Shown: positions 7,314 to 15,234 of the stretch, piece after piece
Layout: every line of letters begins with the position of its first letter
Numbering within the stretch: the first letter of the stretch is position 1
DNA from: JADKFD01 sp050250665
GTDB taxonomy: Bacteria; Pseudomonadota; Gammaproteobacteria; Xanthomonadales; SZUA-5
Assembly: GCA_050250665.1 (NCBI GenBank)
Contig: JBFWOF010000082.1
Coordinates: forward strand, 1 to 17,588
Direction: 5' to 3'
Length of the DNA stretch: 17,588 bases
Program-made: the position numbers and the translations under genes
Notes under the pieces: generated by a model
Told to the model about the DNA's origin: nothing
Seen by the model: the letters and a program-made list of their open reading frames with translations, nothing else
The model's database searches: none

Positions 7314-10300
7314 TCAGTTGTTGCGGCTGTCGTCCGATGTCGGTGCCGGTGCAGCTTCAGCGGCGACAGCCGTGTCTTCCGCGGCTTCGGCCGCAGGCGC
7401 CGTCGCAGCTTCCTCTTCCGGCTCGTCGGCAACCACGGCCGCGACGCGCTGCGAGGCCTTGGAGAACAGATCGCCTGATCGCGGCGCCGGTGCGGTCACC
7501 GCCGCTTTGGGCGTCGGGTCGGCAATTGGCGCAGCTGGAGCCGCCTCAGCCTTGACCGGCGCTGCAACTTCAGCCGGTGCGTCCGCGGGTGCAGCCTGAT
7601 CCGTCGATGGCGCAGCCGGCGCCGGTGTAGTGGCGGGCTCGACTGCTGATGGCGCTGCTGCAGCTGCGATCGCAGCCACCGCCGGGCTCTCGGTGACCAC
7701 CGGAACCAGCTTGGTTTCGGCCAGCTTCGGCTCGGGCTGAGACGGGGCTGGAGACTCGGGCGCTGCTTCGGCAACTGGCGTCGGAGCCGATACCGCTTCA
7801 ACCGGCTGTGCCTCCGCCGCTGCCGCCGGTTTGGCGCTTGCATCGGATACGCTTGCCGCTGGCTCGATCACCGGCTTGGCCTCGGACTCAGGCGCCGGTA
7901 CCGTCGGCATCTTGTGTGTGATGTCGGCGCTGATGGACTCGCTGGACTCGTCCGACTCAGATTCGGAGTCCTCCGTCCAGTCGCTTTCAGCGTCCGCTGC
8001 CGCAGGATTCTCGGCATTGTCGGCTGCGCTGCCCTCGTCACGACGACCACCCCGGCGACGACGGCCACCACGGCGACGGCGCTTGCGCGGTGCGCCTTCT
8101 GCGGCAGCGCCTTCACCTGCTGCTGGGGTAGGTGCAGCCGTGCTTTCGCTGACCGACGACGCGCTCGTATCGGTGGCCTGATCTGCCATCACTTCAGCGG
8201 CCACTTCACCGGCGGCGGTGGCGGCCGCTGCGGCTGCCAGCAGGGCTTCATCACTCGTGGTCTGTGCGGCCTCAGGCTTTCTCGGCTCACCCCGTTGGCG
8301 CTGCGGCCGGTCCTGCCGCCGTGATGGTTGCTGGGCTGCGCCCGGTTCACGGCTCGCCTGCGCTTCATTGCCTGCAGCCGGCGCGGCCTGCTTGTTCTGC
8401 TGCCTCGGCTCCTGGCGCTGCCGATCTCCGCGCTGGCGCTGCTGGCGGTCGCCGCGACGATCAGCATCGGTGGCTGCCGGACTGGCCGTAGCCGTCTCGC
8501 TACGCTCCTTGCGTTCGCCACGATCGGACCGATCGGAGCGATCCGGGCGTTCGCCCCGACGACCGCGGTTGCGGTCTCGATCGCGGTCGTTGCGCTGGGA
8601 ACCGCGGTTGTTGCTGCCGGCGCTTCCGCGTGCACTGGGTTCTTCGCTTTCCGGCTTGGTGTCGGCTACGGCGGTGTCGGCAGCGGGTGCTGCCGAACGC
8701 TTGCGCAACCAGCCCATAAAACGCGCCACCAGGCCCAGGTGCTGGACAGGCGCCGGAATTTCTGCGGCCGGGGCGGGCTGTTCTTCGACCGCCATTCGCA
8801 CCGGCGCCGGCATCTGCGGGCGTATGCCGCTGACTGCGGGTTCCTCACCGACGGCCTCGGTGCCGCCGCCCGCCATGGCCTTCTCCATCGCCACCGAAGC
8901 CGGCGTCTGCACGCGGGCGTAACTGGGGCGGGGATTTTCCTCGACATCCGCGGCGCGTACGCGCTGGATCTCGAATTCCGGAGTTTCGATGTGCTCGTTG
9001 CCAATGACGATGACCGGCGTCTCGTGGCGCAGCTCGATGGCGCTGATCGCCGCACGCTTTTCGTTCAACAGGTAATTGGCGACTTCCGTCGGCACCTGGA
9101 CCACCACCTGCCCGGTGTTGTCCTTCATCGACTGCTCTTCGATCAGGCGCAGGATCGACAGCGACAGTGATTCGACGCTGCGGATGCGGCCGTTGCCGGA
9201 GCAGCGTGGACACATCATGGCACTGGATTCGCCCAGCGAAGGACGCAGTCGCTGGCGCGACAGTTCCAGCAGGCCAAAGCGCGAAATGCGGCCGATCTGC
9301 ACGCGCGCGCGGTCCAGCTTCATGGCATCGCGGATGCGATCTTCCACTTCGCGCTGGTGACGCTGGTTCTCCATGTCGATGAAGTCGATCACCACCAGGC
9401 CACCGACGTCGCGGATGCGCAACTGGCGGGCAATTTCTTCGGCGGCCTCAAGGTTGGTGTTGAAGGCCGTTTCCTCGATGTCACCACCCTTGGTGGCGCG
9501 AGCCGAGTTGATGTCGACAGCAGTCAGGGCCTCGCCCGGATCGATCACCAGCGAGCCGCCGCTGGGCAGCCGCACCTGGCGCGAGAAGGCGCTTTCGATC
9601 TGACTCTCGATCTGGTAACGCGTGAACAGCGGGATCGAATCGTTGTAGAACTTGAGCTTGCGCAGATTCGGCGGCATCACCTGCTGCATGAAATCGCGCG
9701 CTTCGTTGTAGACCTCTTCGCTGTCGACCAGGATCTCGCCGACGTCGCTGCGCAGATAGTCGCGCAGGGCACGAATGATCAGCTTGCTCTCCTGGTACAC
9801 CAGGAAGGGCGCCGGACGCGACTTGAAGGCCCCATCAATGGCCTGCCAGAGTTGCGTCAGATAGTTGAGATCCCACTGCAGTTCTTCGGCATCGCGGCCC
9901 ATGCCGGCGGTACGCACGATCAGGCTCATGCCATCAGGTACTTCGAGCTGATCCATGGCGTCCTTCAGTGCCTGCCGATCCTCGCCCTCGATCCGGCGCG
10001 AGACGCCACCGGCATTGGGACTGTTCGGCATCAGCACCAGATAGCGGCCAGCCAGCGAGATGAAGGTGGTCAGGGCGGCGCCCTTGTTGCCACGTTCTTC
10101 CTTCTCGACCTGAACCATGATTTCCTGGCCTTCGCGCAGAATCTCACGGATGTTGTTCTTCAGGCTGGTGCCCTCGGCAAAGTACTGCCGCGAGATTTCC
10201 TTGAGAGGCAGGAAGCCGTGACGATCGCCGCCGTACTCGACGAAACAGGCTTCAAGGCTGGGTTCGACCCGGGTGATGCGGGCCTTGTAGATATTCGATT

Positions 10301-10412
10301 TCTTTTGTTCCCGCGAAGGAATTTCCAGATCGAGATCGTACAGCGACTGGCCATCGACGATGGCTACACGCAGCTCTTCCGGCTGCGTGGCATTGATCAA
10401 CATTCTCTTCAT
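7314..10412 (-). CDS. rne: Ribonuclease E, essential endoribonuclease and degradosome scaffold
   Basis: The protein is 1032 residues. The N-terminal half (~1-500) matches E. coli RNase E almost motif for motif: MKRMLINATQ start, S1 domain (~36-120), 5' sensor and RNase H-like region, catalytic Asp300 and Asn302 (TAVDINSARATKGG) and Asp343 (VIDFIDM), and the zinc-link CPRCSG at 401-406. The enzyme cuts single-stranded AU-rich RNA in mRNA decay, rRNA and tRNA maturation. The C-terminal half is low complexity, as expected for the scaffold. It has a short amphipathic stretch at ~559-573 (LGLVARFMGWLRKRS) suited to membrane attachment, Arg-rich RNA-binding stretches at ~596-640 and ~651-712, a second basic patch at 776-791, and an acidic then Ala/Pro-rich tail. 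Partner-binding sites for enolase or PNPase cannot be recognised. It is divergent from rluC, as in E. coli, and its long leader suggests autoregulation. Confidence 0.98.
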   Translation of the reverse strand: MKRMLINATQPEELRVAIVDGQSLYDLDLEIPSREQKKSNIYKARITRVEPSLEACFVEYGGDRHGFLPLKEISRQYFAEGTSLKNNIREILREGQEIMVQVEKEERGNKGAALTTFISLAGRYLVLMPNSPNAGGVSRRIEGEDRQALKDAMDQLEVPDGMSLIVRTAGMGRDAEELQWDLNYLTQLWQAIDGAFKSRPAPFLVYQESKLIIRALRDYLRSDVGEILVDSEEVYNEARDFMQQVMPPNLRKLKFYNDSIPLFTRYQIESQIESAFSRQVRLPSGGSLVIDPGEALTAVDINSARATKGGDIEETAFNTNLEAAEEIARQLRIRDVGGLVVIDFIDMENQRHQREVEDRIRDAMKLDRARVQIGRISRFGLLELSRQRLRPSLGESSAMMCPRCSGNGRIRSVESLSLSILRLIEEQSMKDNTGQVVVQVPTEVANYLLNEKRAAISAIELRHETPVIVIGNEHIETPEFEIQRVRAADVEENPRPSYARVQTPASVAMEKAMAGGGTEAVGEEPAVSGIRPQMPAPVRMAVEEQPAPAAEIPAPVQHLGLVARFMGWLRKRSAAPAADTAVADTKPESEEPSARGSAGSNNRGSQRNDRDRDRNRGRRGERPDRSDRSDRGERKERSETATASPAATDADRRGDRQQRQRGDRQRQEPRQQNKQAAPAAGNEAQASREPGAAQQPSRRQDRPQRQRGEPRKPEAAQTTSDEALLAAAAAATAAGEVAAEVMADQATDTSASSVSESTAAPTPAAGEGAAAEGAPRKRRRRGGRRRRGGRRDEGSAADNAENPAAADAESDWTEDSESESDESSESISADITHKMPTVPAPESEAKPVIEPAASVSDASAKPAAAAEAQPVEAVSAPTPVAEAAPESPAPSQPEPKLAETKLVPVVTESPAVAAIAAAAAPSAVEPATTPAPAAPSTDQAAPADAPAEVAAPVKAEAAPAAPIADPTPKAAVTAPAPRSGDLFSKASQRVAAVVADEPEEEAATAPAAEAAEDTAVAAEAAPAPTSDDSRNN

Positions 10413-10716
10413 TTTTATTGTTGCCCTTGCCGCTCAACCACCGCGACCCTTCTTTCCCCCGAGGCCGCAACCGACTTTGCCATCGGCAAAAGGGTGGGCG
10501 GCGCCTGGAATGTGAAAGGCGAGGCGGGAGCGCGCTTACAAATCCTTGGGTTACGCAAGGCCCCATGCGGGGTCTCGGGTCCTCCGTCCGACGGCTCTAT
10601 ACTCTAGCTTCCCTGGACGGTTCCTTGCCCCGGCCCCTGATGGGTGGCCAAGACGCGGATCGCCCGATCATAACAAGCTCAGGCGGCGGAAGCATCCTCA
10701 GCGTTGGAAAGCGAAT
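10413..10716. promoter_or_regulatory. rne/rluC divergent control region with rne leader
   Basis: This 304-bp spacer separates the divergent rne and rluC starts. TATACT at 10598-10603 is a candidate -10 for rluC, but no convincing -35 is seen. The opposite strand there is AT-richer than its surroundings and could serve rne, giving a leader of about 180-190 nt. Within that leader, TTTGCC/GGCAAA (10476-10490) forms a 6-bp hairpin with a 3-nt loop, and CCCC/GGGG (10561-10572) forms a smaller one. E. coli RNase E autoregulates through structures in a long 5' UTR; the same here is inference from position. Confidence 0.5.
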
Positions 10717-11973
10717 ATGCGCAAGAGTTCCAGGCCTGCCGGACGGCGTGCGACGCCGCCGGGAAAGGGTGCGAAGGGCAATCAACGGGTCATGAATGTG
10801 ACTGGCAGCCGCGCCGGGCGCTCCTCGGAGCCTCGCAAGCCGCCTCCCGGGCGGGCTCCCGCGGCAGCCAAGGAGGGCCCGGTACGGGAGTCGTCACGCA
10901 AACAGCCGCCCAAGTCTGTCTCGCGAAAGCCCGAAACTGGCCGCACTGCGCGCCCGGAGACGCCGCGATCCCGATCTCTGCCGGCGGCGTCGCCTCGGCC
11001 CGCGCCCGCACCGGCGCCGCCTCCCGAGCCGGTGGCCGTGCGTATCGAGACGGTGGACAGCGAGCGCGCCGGTCAGCGCATCGACAATTTTCTGTCCTCG
11101 CGCCTGAAGGGCGTGCCGAAGAGCGCCGTCTACCGGGTGCTGCGCACCGGTCAGGTGCGGATCAATGGCAAGCGCGCCAAGCCCGAACAACGCCTGGAAG
11201 CCGGCGATCTGGTGCGCATCCCGCCGCTGCGCGTGGCGGAAGCAGGCGAACTGGCGACTCCCTCGGAGGGTTTGCGCGACACCCTGGCTGAACGCATCGT
11301 GTTCGAAGACGGCGAATTCCTGTTGCTCGACAAGCCCAGCGGGCTGGCGGCCCACGGCGGCAGCGGCATCTCCCTGGGTGCCATCGAGGCCATGCGCGCT
11401 ATTCGCCCGACACAGAACATCGAACTGGTACATCGCCTGGATCGCGACACCAGCGGTCTGCTGCTGCTGGCCAAGAAGCACAGCGCGCTGCGCCGGTTGC
11501 AGGCGCTGATCCGCGAGAACAAGGTGCAGAAGCGCTACTTCGCGCTGATTGCCGGTTCGCCCAAACAGGAACGCTTCGAGGTCGACGCCGCCCTGCACAA
11601 GAACCAGTTGCGCGGCGGCGAGCGCATGGTCGAGGTCAACGAGGATCTGGGCAAGGCCTCACTGTCACGCTTCAAGGTGATCGAGCGTTACGCCGACGCT
11701 ACTCTGGTCGAGGTCGAGATCGTCACCGGCCGTACCCACCAGATCCGCGTGCACGCCCAGCACATCGGCCATCCGCTGGCCGGCGATCCCAAGTACGGCG
11801 ACGAGGACTTCAACAAGCTGATGAAGTCCCGCGGCCTCAAGCGCCTGTTCCTGCACGCCCACAGCCTGCGCTTTCCCTGGGGCGACAGCGGCGACGAGCG
11901 CCAGTTCAACGCTCCCATGGGCCCGGATCTGCGCGCGGTGCTGGAGAAGCTGGGGCCGCGCTCGACGGAGTAG
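10717..11973 (+). CDS. rluC: 23S rRNA pseudouridine synthase RluC, with long basic N-terminal extension
   Basis: The product is 418 residues from the ATG at 10717, which has GGAAAG at 10706-10711 as ribosome binding site. Upstream in-frame starts would add a Trp/Arg/Pro-rich stretch that looks non-coding. Residues 1-~105 are a disordered Arg/Lys/Pro/Ala-rich extension absent from the ~320-residue E. coli enzyme. The RluC-like part then starts (AVRIETVDSERAGQRIDNFL), with an S4 RNA-binding domain at ~118-178. The RluA-family catalytic domain has the HRLDRDTSG motif (catalytic Asp242), RYFALI at 273-278 and GRTHQIRVH at 338-346. The enzyme isomerises three uridines of 23S rRNA near the peptidyl-transferase centre (955, 2504 and 2580 in E. 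coli). Divergence from rne matches E. coli and supports RluC rather than RluD. Orthology is secure; the role of the extension is unknown. Confidence 0.95.
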   Translation: MRKSSRPAGRRATPPGKGAKGNQRVMNVTGSRAGRSSEPRKPPPGRAPAAAKEGPVRESSRKQPPKSVSRKPETGRTARPETPRSRSLPAASPRPAPAPAPPPEPVAVRIETVDSERAGQRIDNFLSSRLKGVPKSAVYRVLRTGQVRINGKRAKPEQRLEAGDLVRIPPLRVAEAGELATPSEGLRDTLAERIVFEDGEFLLLDKPSGLAAHGGSGISLGAIEAMRAIRPTQNIELVHRLDRDTSGLLLLAKKHSALRRLQALIRENKVQKRYFALIAGSPKQERFEVDAALHKNQLRGGERMVEVNEDLGKASLSRFKVIERYADATLVEVEIVTGRTHQIRVHAQHIGHPLAGDPKYGDEDFNKLMKSRGLKRLFLHAHSLRFPWGDSGDERQFNAPMGPDLRAVLEKLGPRSTE

Positions 11974-12014
11974 TTGGACGGCACTGCGGTGGCATTGACG
12001 AAAGACCTGTTGGA

Positions 12015-13172
12015 ATGCACACGAGCAGCAAAGACTATCGGCCTGACATCGACGGATTGCGCGCAATCGCCGTCGCTCTGGTGCTTGTCTTTCACAGCGG
12101 ATTGTTTCCGCTGGAAGGCGGCTTTGTCGGTGTGGACGTGTTTTTCGTCATCTCGGGTTACCTCATCACCGGTCTGCTGCTCGCCGAGTTTCGTGTCACG
12201 GGTGATATCCGTCTTCGCAAATTTCTCGCTCGTCGCGTGTCGCGTCTGGCCCCCGCCCTGTTGTTCACGATCTCAGTCGTCCTTCTGGCCGCGCCGTACC
12301 TCCTGAGTCGCATCGAAGGTGAAATCGGGCCGGCCGCAAAGGCGGCCATTGCCACGCTGTTGCTCAATGCGAATCACTTCTTCCTGGCGGCGTCCTGGGG
12401 GCATGTTGCGGCGCCGGGCGAGACCAATCCCTTCTCGCACATGTGGTCCTTGTCGGTGGAAGAGCAGTTCTACCTGATCTGGCCGCCACTGCTTCTGCTG
12501 CTTATGCGGTCCATTCCTCCAGCGCGATGGCCGGCCGCAATTTGTGCGTTGCTGACCCTTGCACTACTGTCGGCATGGGCGATGGCCGGCCTCGATCCCA
12601 TCATCAGCTTTTGCCTGATGCCAGCCAGAGGGTGGGAACTGCTGGCGGGCGCCGCTCTGGCTGCCGTCACTACATCCCGCGCGCTCCGGGCTAGTACATT
12701 CATCACCGCCACCTTCGCGTTCGTCGGCCTGGTCCTGATAGCCTGGGCCAGCATCTACCTGAACCGGGACCATCAATTTCCTTTTCCAACCGGGATCATT
12801 CCGGCGGTCGGGGCCGTGCTCATGATCCTCGCGGGCTGCATCCAGCCCGCCAACATGATGTCGAGATTCGTCGGTTCACCGTGTCTGGTCTACCTCGGCA
12901 AGATTTCCTATCCACTCTATCTCTGGCACTGGCCTGTCATCGTGCTGCTACGCGCCCACCGACGCTACGAGGATTCCTGGTGGCAAGATCTGGGAGCCAC
13001 CGTGCTCTCGGTATTCCTCGCCGTACTGACGTACGAACTCGTGGAAAAGCGGGGGAGAGCCTGGTTCTCGGCTGCAAAGCGCCCAGGGCTGACCATGCTG
13101 CGGGGCGCAATCATCAGCCTGGTTCTGGTGACGGTTGCCTTGCTGCTGCACGCCTGGGCGCGCTATGGGTGA
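12015..13172 (+). CDS. Acyltransferase-3 family membrane protein, no SGNH domain
   Basis: The protein is 385 residues with about ten membrane helices. It opens with RPDIDGLRAIAVALVLVFH, the hallmark of the OafA/YrhL acyltransferase-3 family, with the conserved His27, followed by GGFVGVDVFFVISGYLIT and the FLARRVSRLAP motif. SHMWSLSVEEQFYLIWP and SYPLYLWHWP are further family motifs. These enzymes move acyl groups across the inner membrane onto O-antigen, peptidoglycan or other glycans. Close relatives with this N-terminus are commonly ~630 residues and carry a C-terminal periplasmic SGNH esterase-like domain. This one stops after the last helix (LLHAWARYG), and no GDSH-type block is seen in the following 370 bp. 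It starts 41 bp after rluC and could be co-transcribed, though the functions are unrelated. The acceptor substrate cannot be told from sequence. Confidence 0.9.
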   Translation: MHTSSKDYRPDIDGLRAIAVALVLVFHSGLFPLEGGFVGVDVFFVISGYLITGLLLAEFRVTGDIRLRKFLARRVSRLAPALLFTISVVLLAAPYLLSRIEGEIGPAAKAAIATLLLNANHFFLAASWGHVAAPGETNPFSHMWSLSVEEQFYLIWPPLLLLLMRSIPPARWPAAICALLTLALLSAWAMAGLDPIISFCLMPARGWELLAGAALAAVTTSRALRASTFITATFAFVGLVLIAWASIYLNRDHQFPFPTGIIPAVGAVLMILAGCIQPANMMSRFVGSPCLVYLGKISYPLYLWHWPVIVLLRAHRRYEDSWWQDLGATVLSVFLAVLTYELVEKRGRAWFSAAKRPGLTMLRGAIISLVLVTVALLLHAWARYG

Positions 13173-13550
13173 GCTCGCTGAGCGAGGCGCCAGGGGGTAC
13201 ACCCTCAAAAGGAAGCGGATTTCCTGTTGGGTCGCAAGTCAAATCCTCGGCATGTCAAGCCACTTCGTCCACTATTCCAGAACCGGCTGGCACGGCCCCG
13301 GCCCCGGCGTGGGTCGCGTTTTCGGGTGGGAAGGAGGTGTCTGGGTCCTGCAACGCGTAAGGTGGGTTCTCGGGTGGGGTGGAATCCGCCTGGGGGTTTG
13401 GCCGCGAGGTTCGGGGACTTGTCTTGTGCGGGTTCCCCTGGGGCGACCAGAAGCAGCAGCAGATGATTCATCCATCGATGGTCTGCACATTGATCCGCGT
13501 GCCGCCATTGCGCGCTAACATCGCGCCTCCTTGCGTCCGGAGTGTGCGGG
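13173..13550. other. Gene-free spacer with short hairpin and dispersed repeat
   Basis: No frame in this 378-bp spacer resembles a protein. A 5-bp hairpin CTCGC-TGA-GCGAG at 13174-13186 follows the acyltransferase stop immediately and may be a weak terminator. The stretch 13352-13439 is one copy of a repeat that recurs behind the next gene. The end holds the ribosome binding site GGAG at 13539-13542, spaced 8 nt from the peptidase ATG. Confidence 0.6.
13352..13439 (+). repeat. Intergenic direct repeat, left copy (contiguous form)
   Basis: Two blocks lie together. 13352-13381 matches 14915-14944 with two mismatches in 30, and 13382-13439 matches 15032-15089 with scattered differences and small gaps. 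Both copies have the same orientation and flank the peptidase gene. The repeat is seen directly; its origin is unknown. Confidence 0.8.
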
Positions 13551-14915
13551 ATGGATTTGCGTCAAGTGCTGCCGCTGGTCTTCGCCGCGGTCTCTGGGGC
13601 TACTGCCGCGGAGCCGGTTCCTACCGTGATTGTCGACATTCATGCGCTGGGCGCAGACCGGCTGCAGGCGATGAAGAACGAGGCCTCGGTACGTTGGGCG
13701 GCTGAGTTCGGCAATGAGTTGCTGCTCGGCGTGGATCCGGCGCGACTGGACGAATGGACCAAGCGCCCGCGTGTGCGCGATGGACTGGGCTTGCTGGCGC
13801 CCGAGGAAATCTGGATTCGCGATCATGTCTGTGCCCATCAGGCTTTGCAGCCAGCTTTGGGCGTAGTGGGTGGTTACGAGGTATTGCGTCAGCCCGCCAG
13901 CGTGATCCGTTTTGCCGAACGCTCGGGCGTCGTCGGCAGTGCGCTGCCGGCGAACGGGGTCGTTGCCCGCGAACAACGCAACGAGGCCCATCCCAAAGCG
14001 GCGACGGCGGTGTCGTCTGCAGTTCAGAATCTGGTCGATCGAGTGGATGCCGAGCGCTGGTTCGCCACCATGAGCGCACTGGCAAGCTTCAATCGAAACA
14101 GCTTCAGTCCGGCATTGGGTGCCGCGCGTGACTGGATATCCGCGCATTTTGATGCCAACGGTCTGGTCAGCAGCAGATTCACCTTCACGCTGGAGAACCT
14201 CAGCAATTGCACGCCGTCGCCGCCGCCGATCAACATCGACAATCCGATAGGGCTCAAACTGGGGCAGACCTTACCGGACGAATGGGTGGTGGTCGGTGCG
14301 CACTATGACTCGCGCAATGTTGCCCGCTGCGATGGCACCGTAGCACCCCAGCCTGGAGCCAATGACAACGCTTCGGGTTGCGCAGGGGTCATCGAGTTGG
14401 CGCGCGTGTTCGCGAATGTAGCCACCGAACGTTCGGTGTTGTTCATGTGTTTCTCGGGCGAAGAGCAGGGTCTTTGGGGCAGCCGCCGTTACGTGGAATC
14501 GCTGCAGGCCTCGGGCGAGATCTCCAAGGTCAAGCACATGCTCAATCTGGACATGCTTGGCTACGACGCCAGTGGTCCGCTGGATGCGCGCGTGGAAACC
14601 ACCGCCGCGCACGCCACACTGCTGGGCGAGTACAGCACTGCGGCGGCGACCTATGCGCCGGAGTTGAACATCATCACCAGCAGTTCCACCGGCGGCGGCT
14701 CGGATCATTGGTATTTTCTGGGCGCAGGGGTGCCTTCGGTGTTCACCTGGGAAAACGGCGCCAGCGTCTATCCGCACTATCACAAGGAAACAGATGTGCC
14801 TGCCAACATGACCAGGGCGCGAGAACTGGCCGGCGGAATTCTGAAGATGGACGCCGCGATGCTGGCCCAGAAAGCCGGACTCGCCAGCCTGTTTGCGGAC
14901 GGCTTCGAGCGATGA
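13551..14915 (+). CDS. Secreted M28-family zinc peptidase
   Basis: The product is 454 residues from the ATG at 13551, favoured over a GTG at 13542 because GGAG lies 8 nt upstream. Residues 1-20 form a signal peptide (MDLRQVLPLVFAAVSGATAA), so the enzyme is exported. Residues ~21-160 are a propeptide-like region without a recognised motif. The M28 domain spans ~165-440 with all the family's metal and catalytic positions: GAHYDS (His251, Asp253), PGANDNASG (Asp272, bridging), SGEEQGLWGS (Glu304 general base, Glu305 ligand), NLDMLGYD (Asp334) and YHKETD (His411). M28 enzymes are di-zinc aminopeptidases or carboxypeptidases; the exact specificity is not readable. The chain ends LFADGFER, a short tail that I associate with exported proteins of this lineage. 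It converges with the gene at 15235-16530. Confidence 0.93.
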   Translation: MDLRQVLPLVFAAVSGATAAEPVPTVIVDIHALGADRLQAMKNEASVRWAAEFGNELLLGVDPARLDEWTKRPRVRDGLGLLAPEEIWIRDHVCAHQALQPALGVVGGYEVLRQPASVIRFAERSGVVGSALPANGVVAREQRNEAHPKAATAVSSAVQNLVDRVDAERWFATMSALASFNRNSFSPALGAARDWISAHFDANGLVSSRFTFTLENLSNCTPSPPPINIDNPIGLKLGQTLPDEWVVVGAHYDSRNVARCDGTVAPQPGANDNASGCAGVIELARVFANVATERSVLFMCFSGEEQGLWGSRRYVESLQASGEISKVKHMLNLDMLGYDASGPLDARVETTAAHATLLGEYSTAAATYAPELNIITSSSTGGGSDHWYFLGAGVPSVFTWENGASVYPHYHKETDVPANMTRARELAGGILKMDAAMLAQKAGLASLFADGFER

Positions 14916-15089
14916 ACGCGCAAGGTGGGTTCTCGGGTAGGGTGAACCCGCTCGGCTCCATCGTGCGGATTTCACCGTTTGCCGCGGATTGGGCTCGACT
15001 TGGCGCTGGCGCTGGCGCTTCGCCGATGGCGGGATCCGCCTGGCGGGCTTGGCCGCGAGATTCGAGGGCTTTTCTGGGCGGGTTCCCCC
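14915..15089 (+). repeat. Intergenic direct repeat, right copy (split by ~87 bp)
   Basis: Block one (14915-14944) begins on the last base of the peptidase stop codon. Block two (15032-15089) is separated from it by ~87 bp absent from the left copy at 13352-13439. The inserted segment includes a GGCGCT triplication near 15002-15019. Either this copy gained an insertion or the left one lost a segment. Confidence 0.75.
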
Positions 15090-15234
15090 TAGGATTTGCC
15101 GAAAAACCCGCATCTGTCGTGATGATCGGGATAACCCGCGTAAGGTGCGTTAACCAGGCAACCACCGGATGCGGGGGCAATGCGAGCGGGCACTGGACGC
15201 GCTGAAGAGCGCGCCCAGTGATGACGTCAGGGCA
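14916..15234. other. Convergent spacer, no gene, repeat-rich
   Basis: No coding frame is supported in these 319 bp. Besides the split repeat, CGCGTAAGGTGCGTT at 15137-15151 is a third, short match to the start of that repeat family (one mismatch to 13354-13368). It lies inside an 8-bp inverted repeat (15107-15114 with 15168-15175). A strong hairpin follows at 15191-15220. Confidence 0.6.
15191..15220. terminator. 13-bp stem-loop between convergent genes (candidate terminator)
   Basis: 15191-15203 pairs with 15208-15220 at 12 of 13 positions (the mismatch can be G-U in minus-strand RNA). The loop is GAAG, or CUUC on the minus strand. It lies 14 nt beyond the stop of the minus-strand gene and could end that transcript and the peptidase mRNA. 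No T-run follows on either strand, so it is not a textbook intrinsic terminator. Confidence 0.55.

Noticed and set aside
9357..10607. 416-codon plus-strand open frame antisense to rne
   Set aside because: It lies fully opposite the conserved catalytic half of RNase E and its leader; its composition follows from the GC-rich codon bias of rne. No independent motif or ribosome binding site.
13174..13186. Intrinsic terminator after the acyltransferase gene
   Set aside because: The stem is only 5 bp and no T-tract follows, so I mention it within the spacer but do not call it separately.
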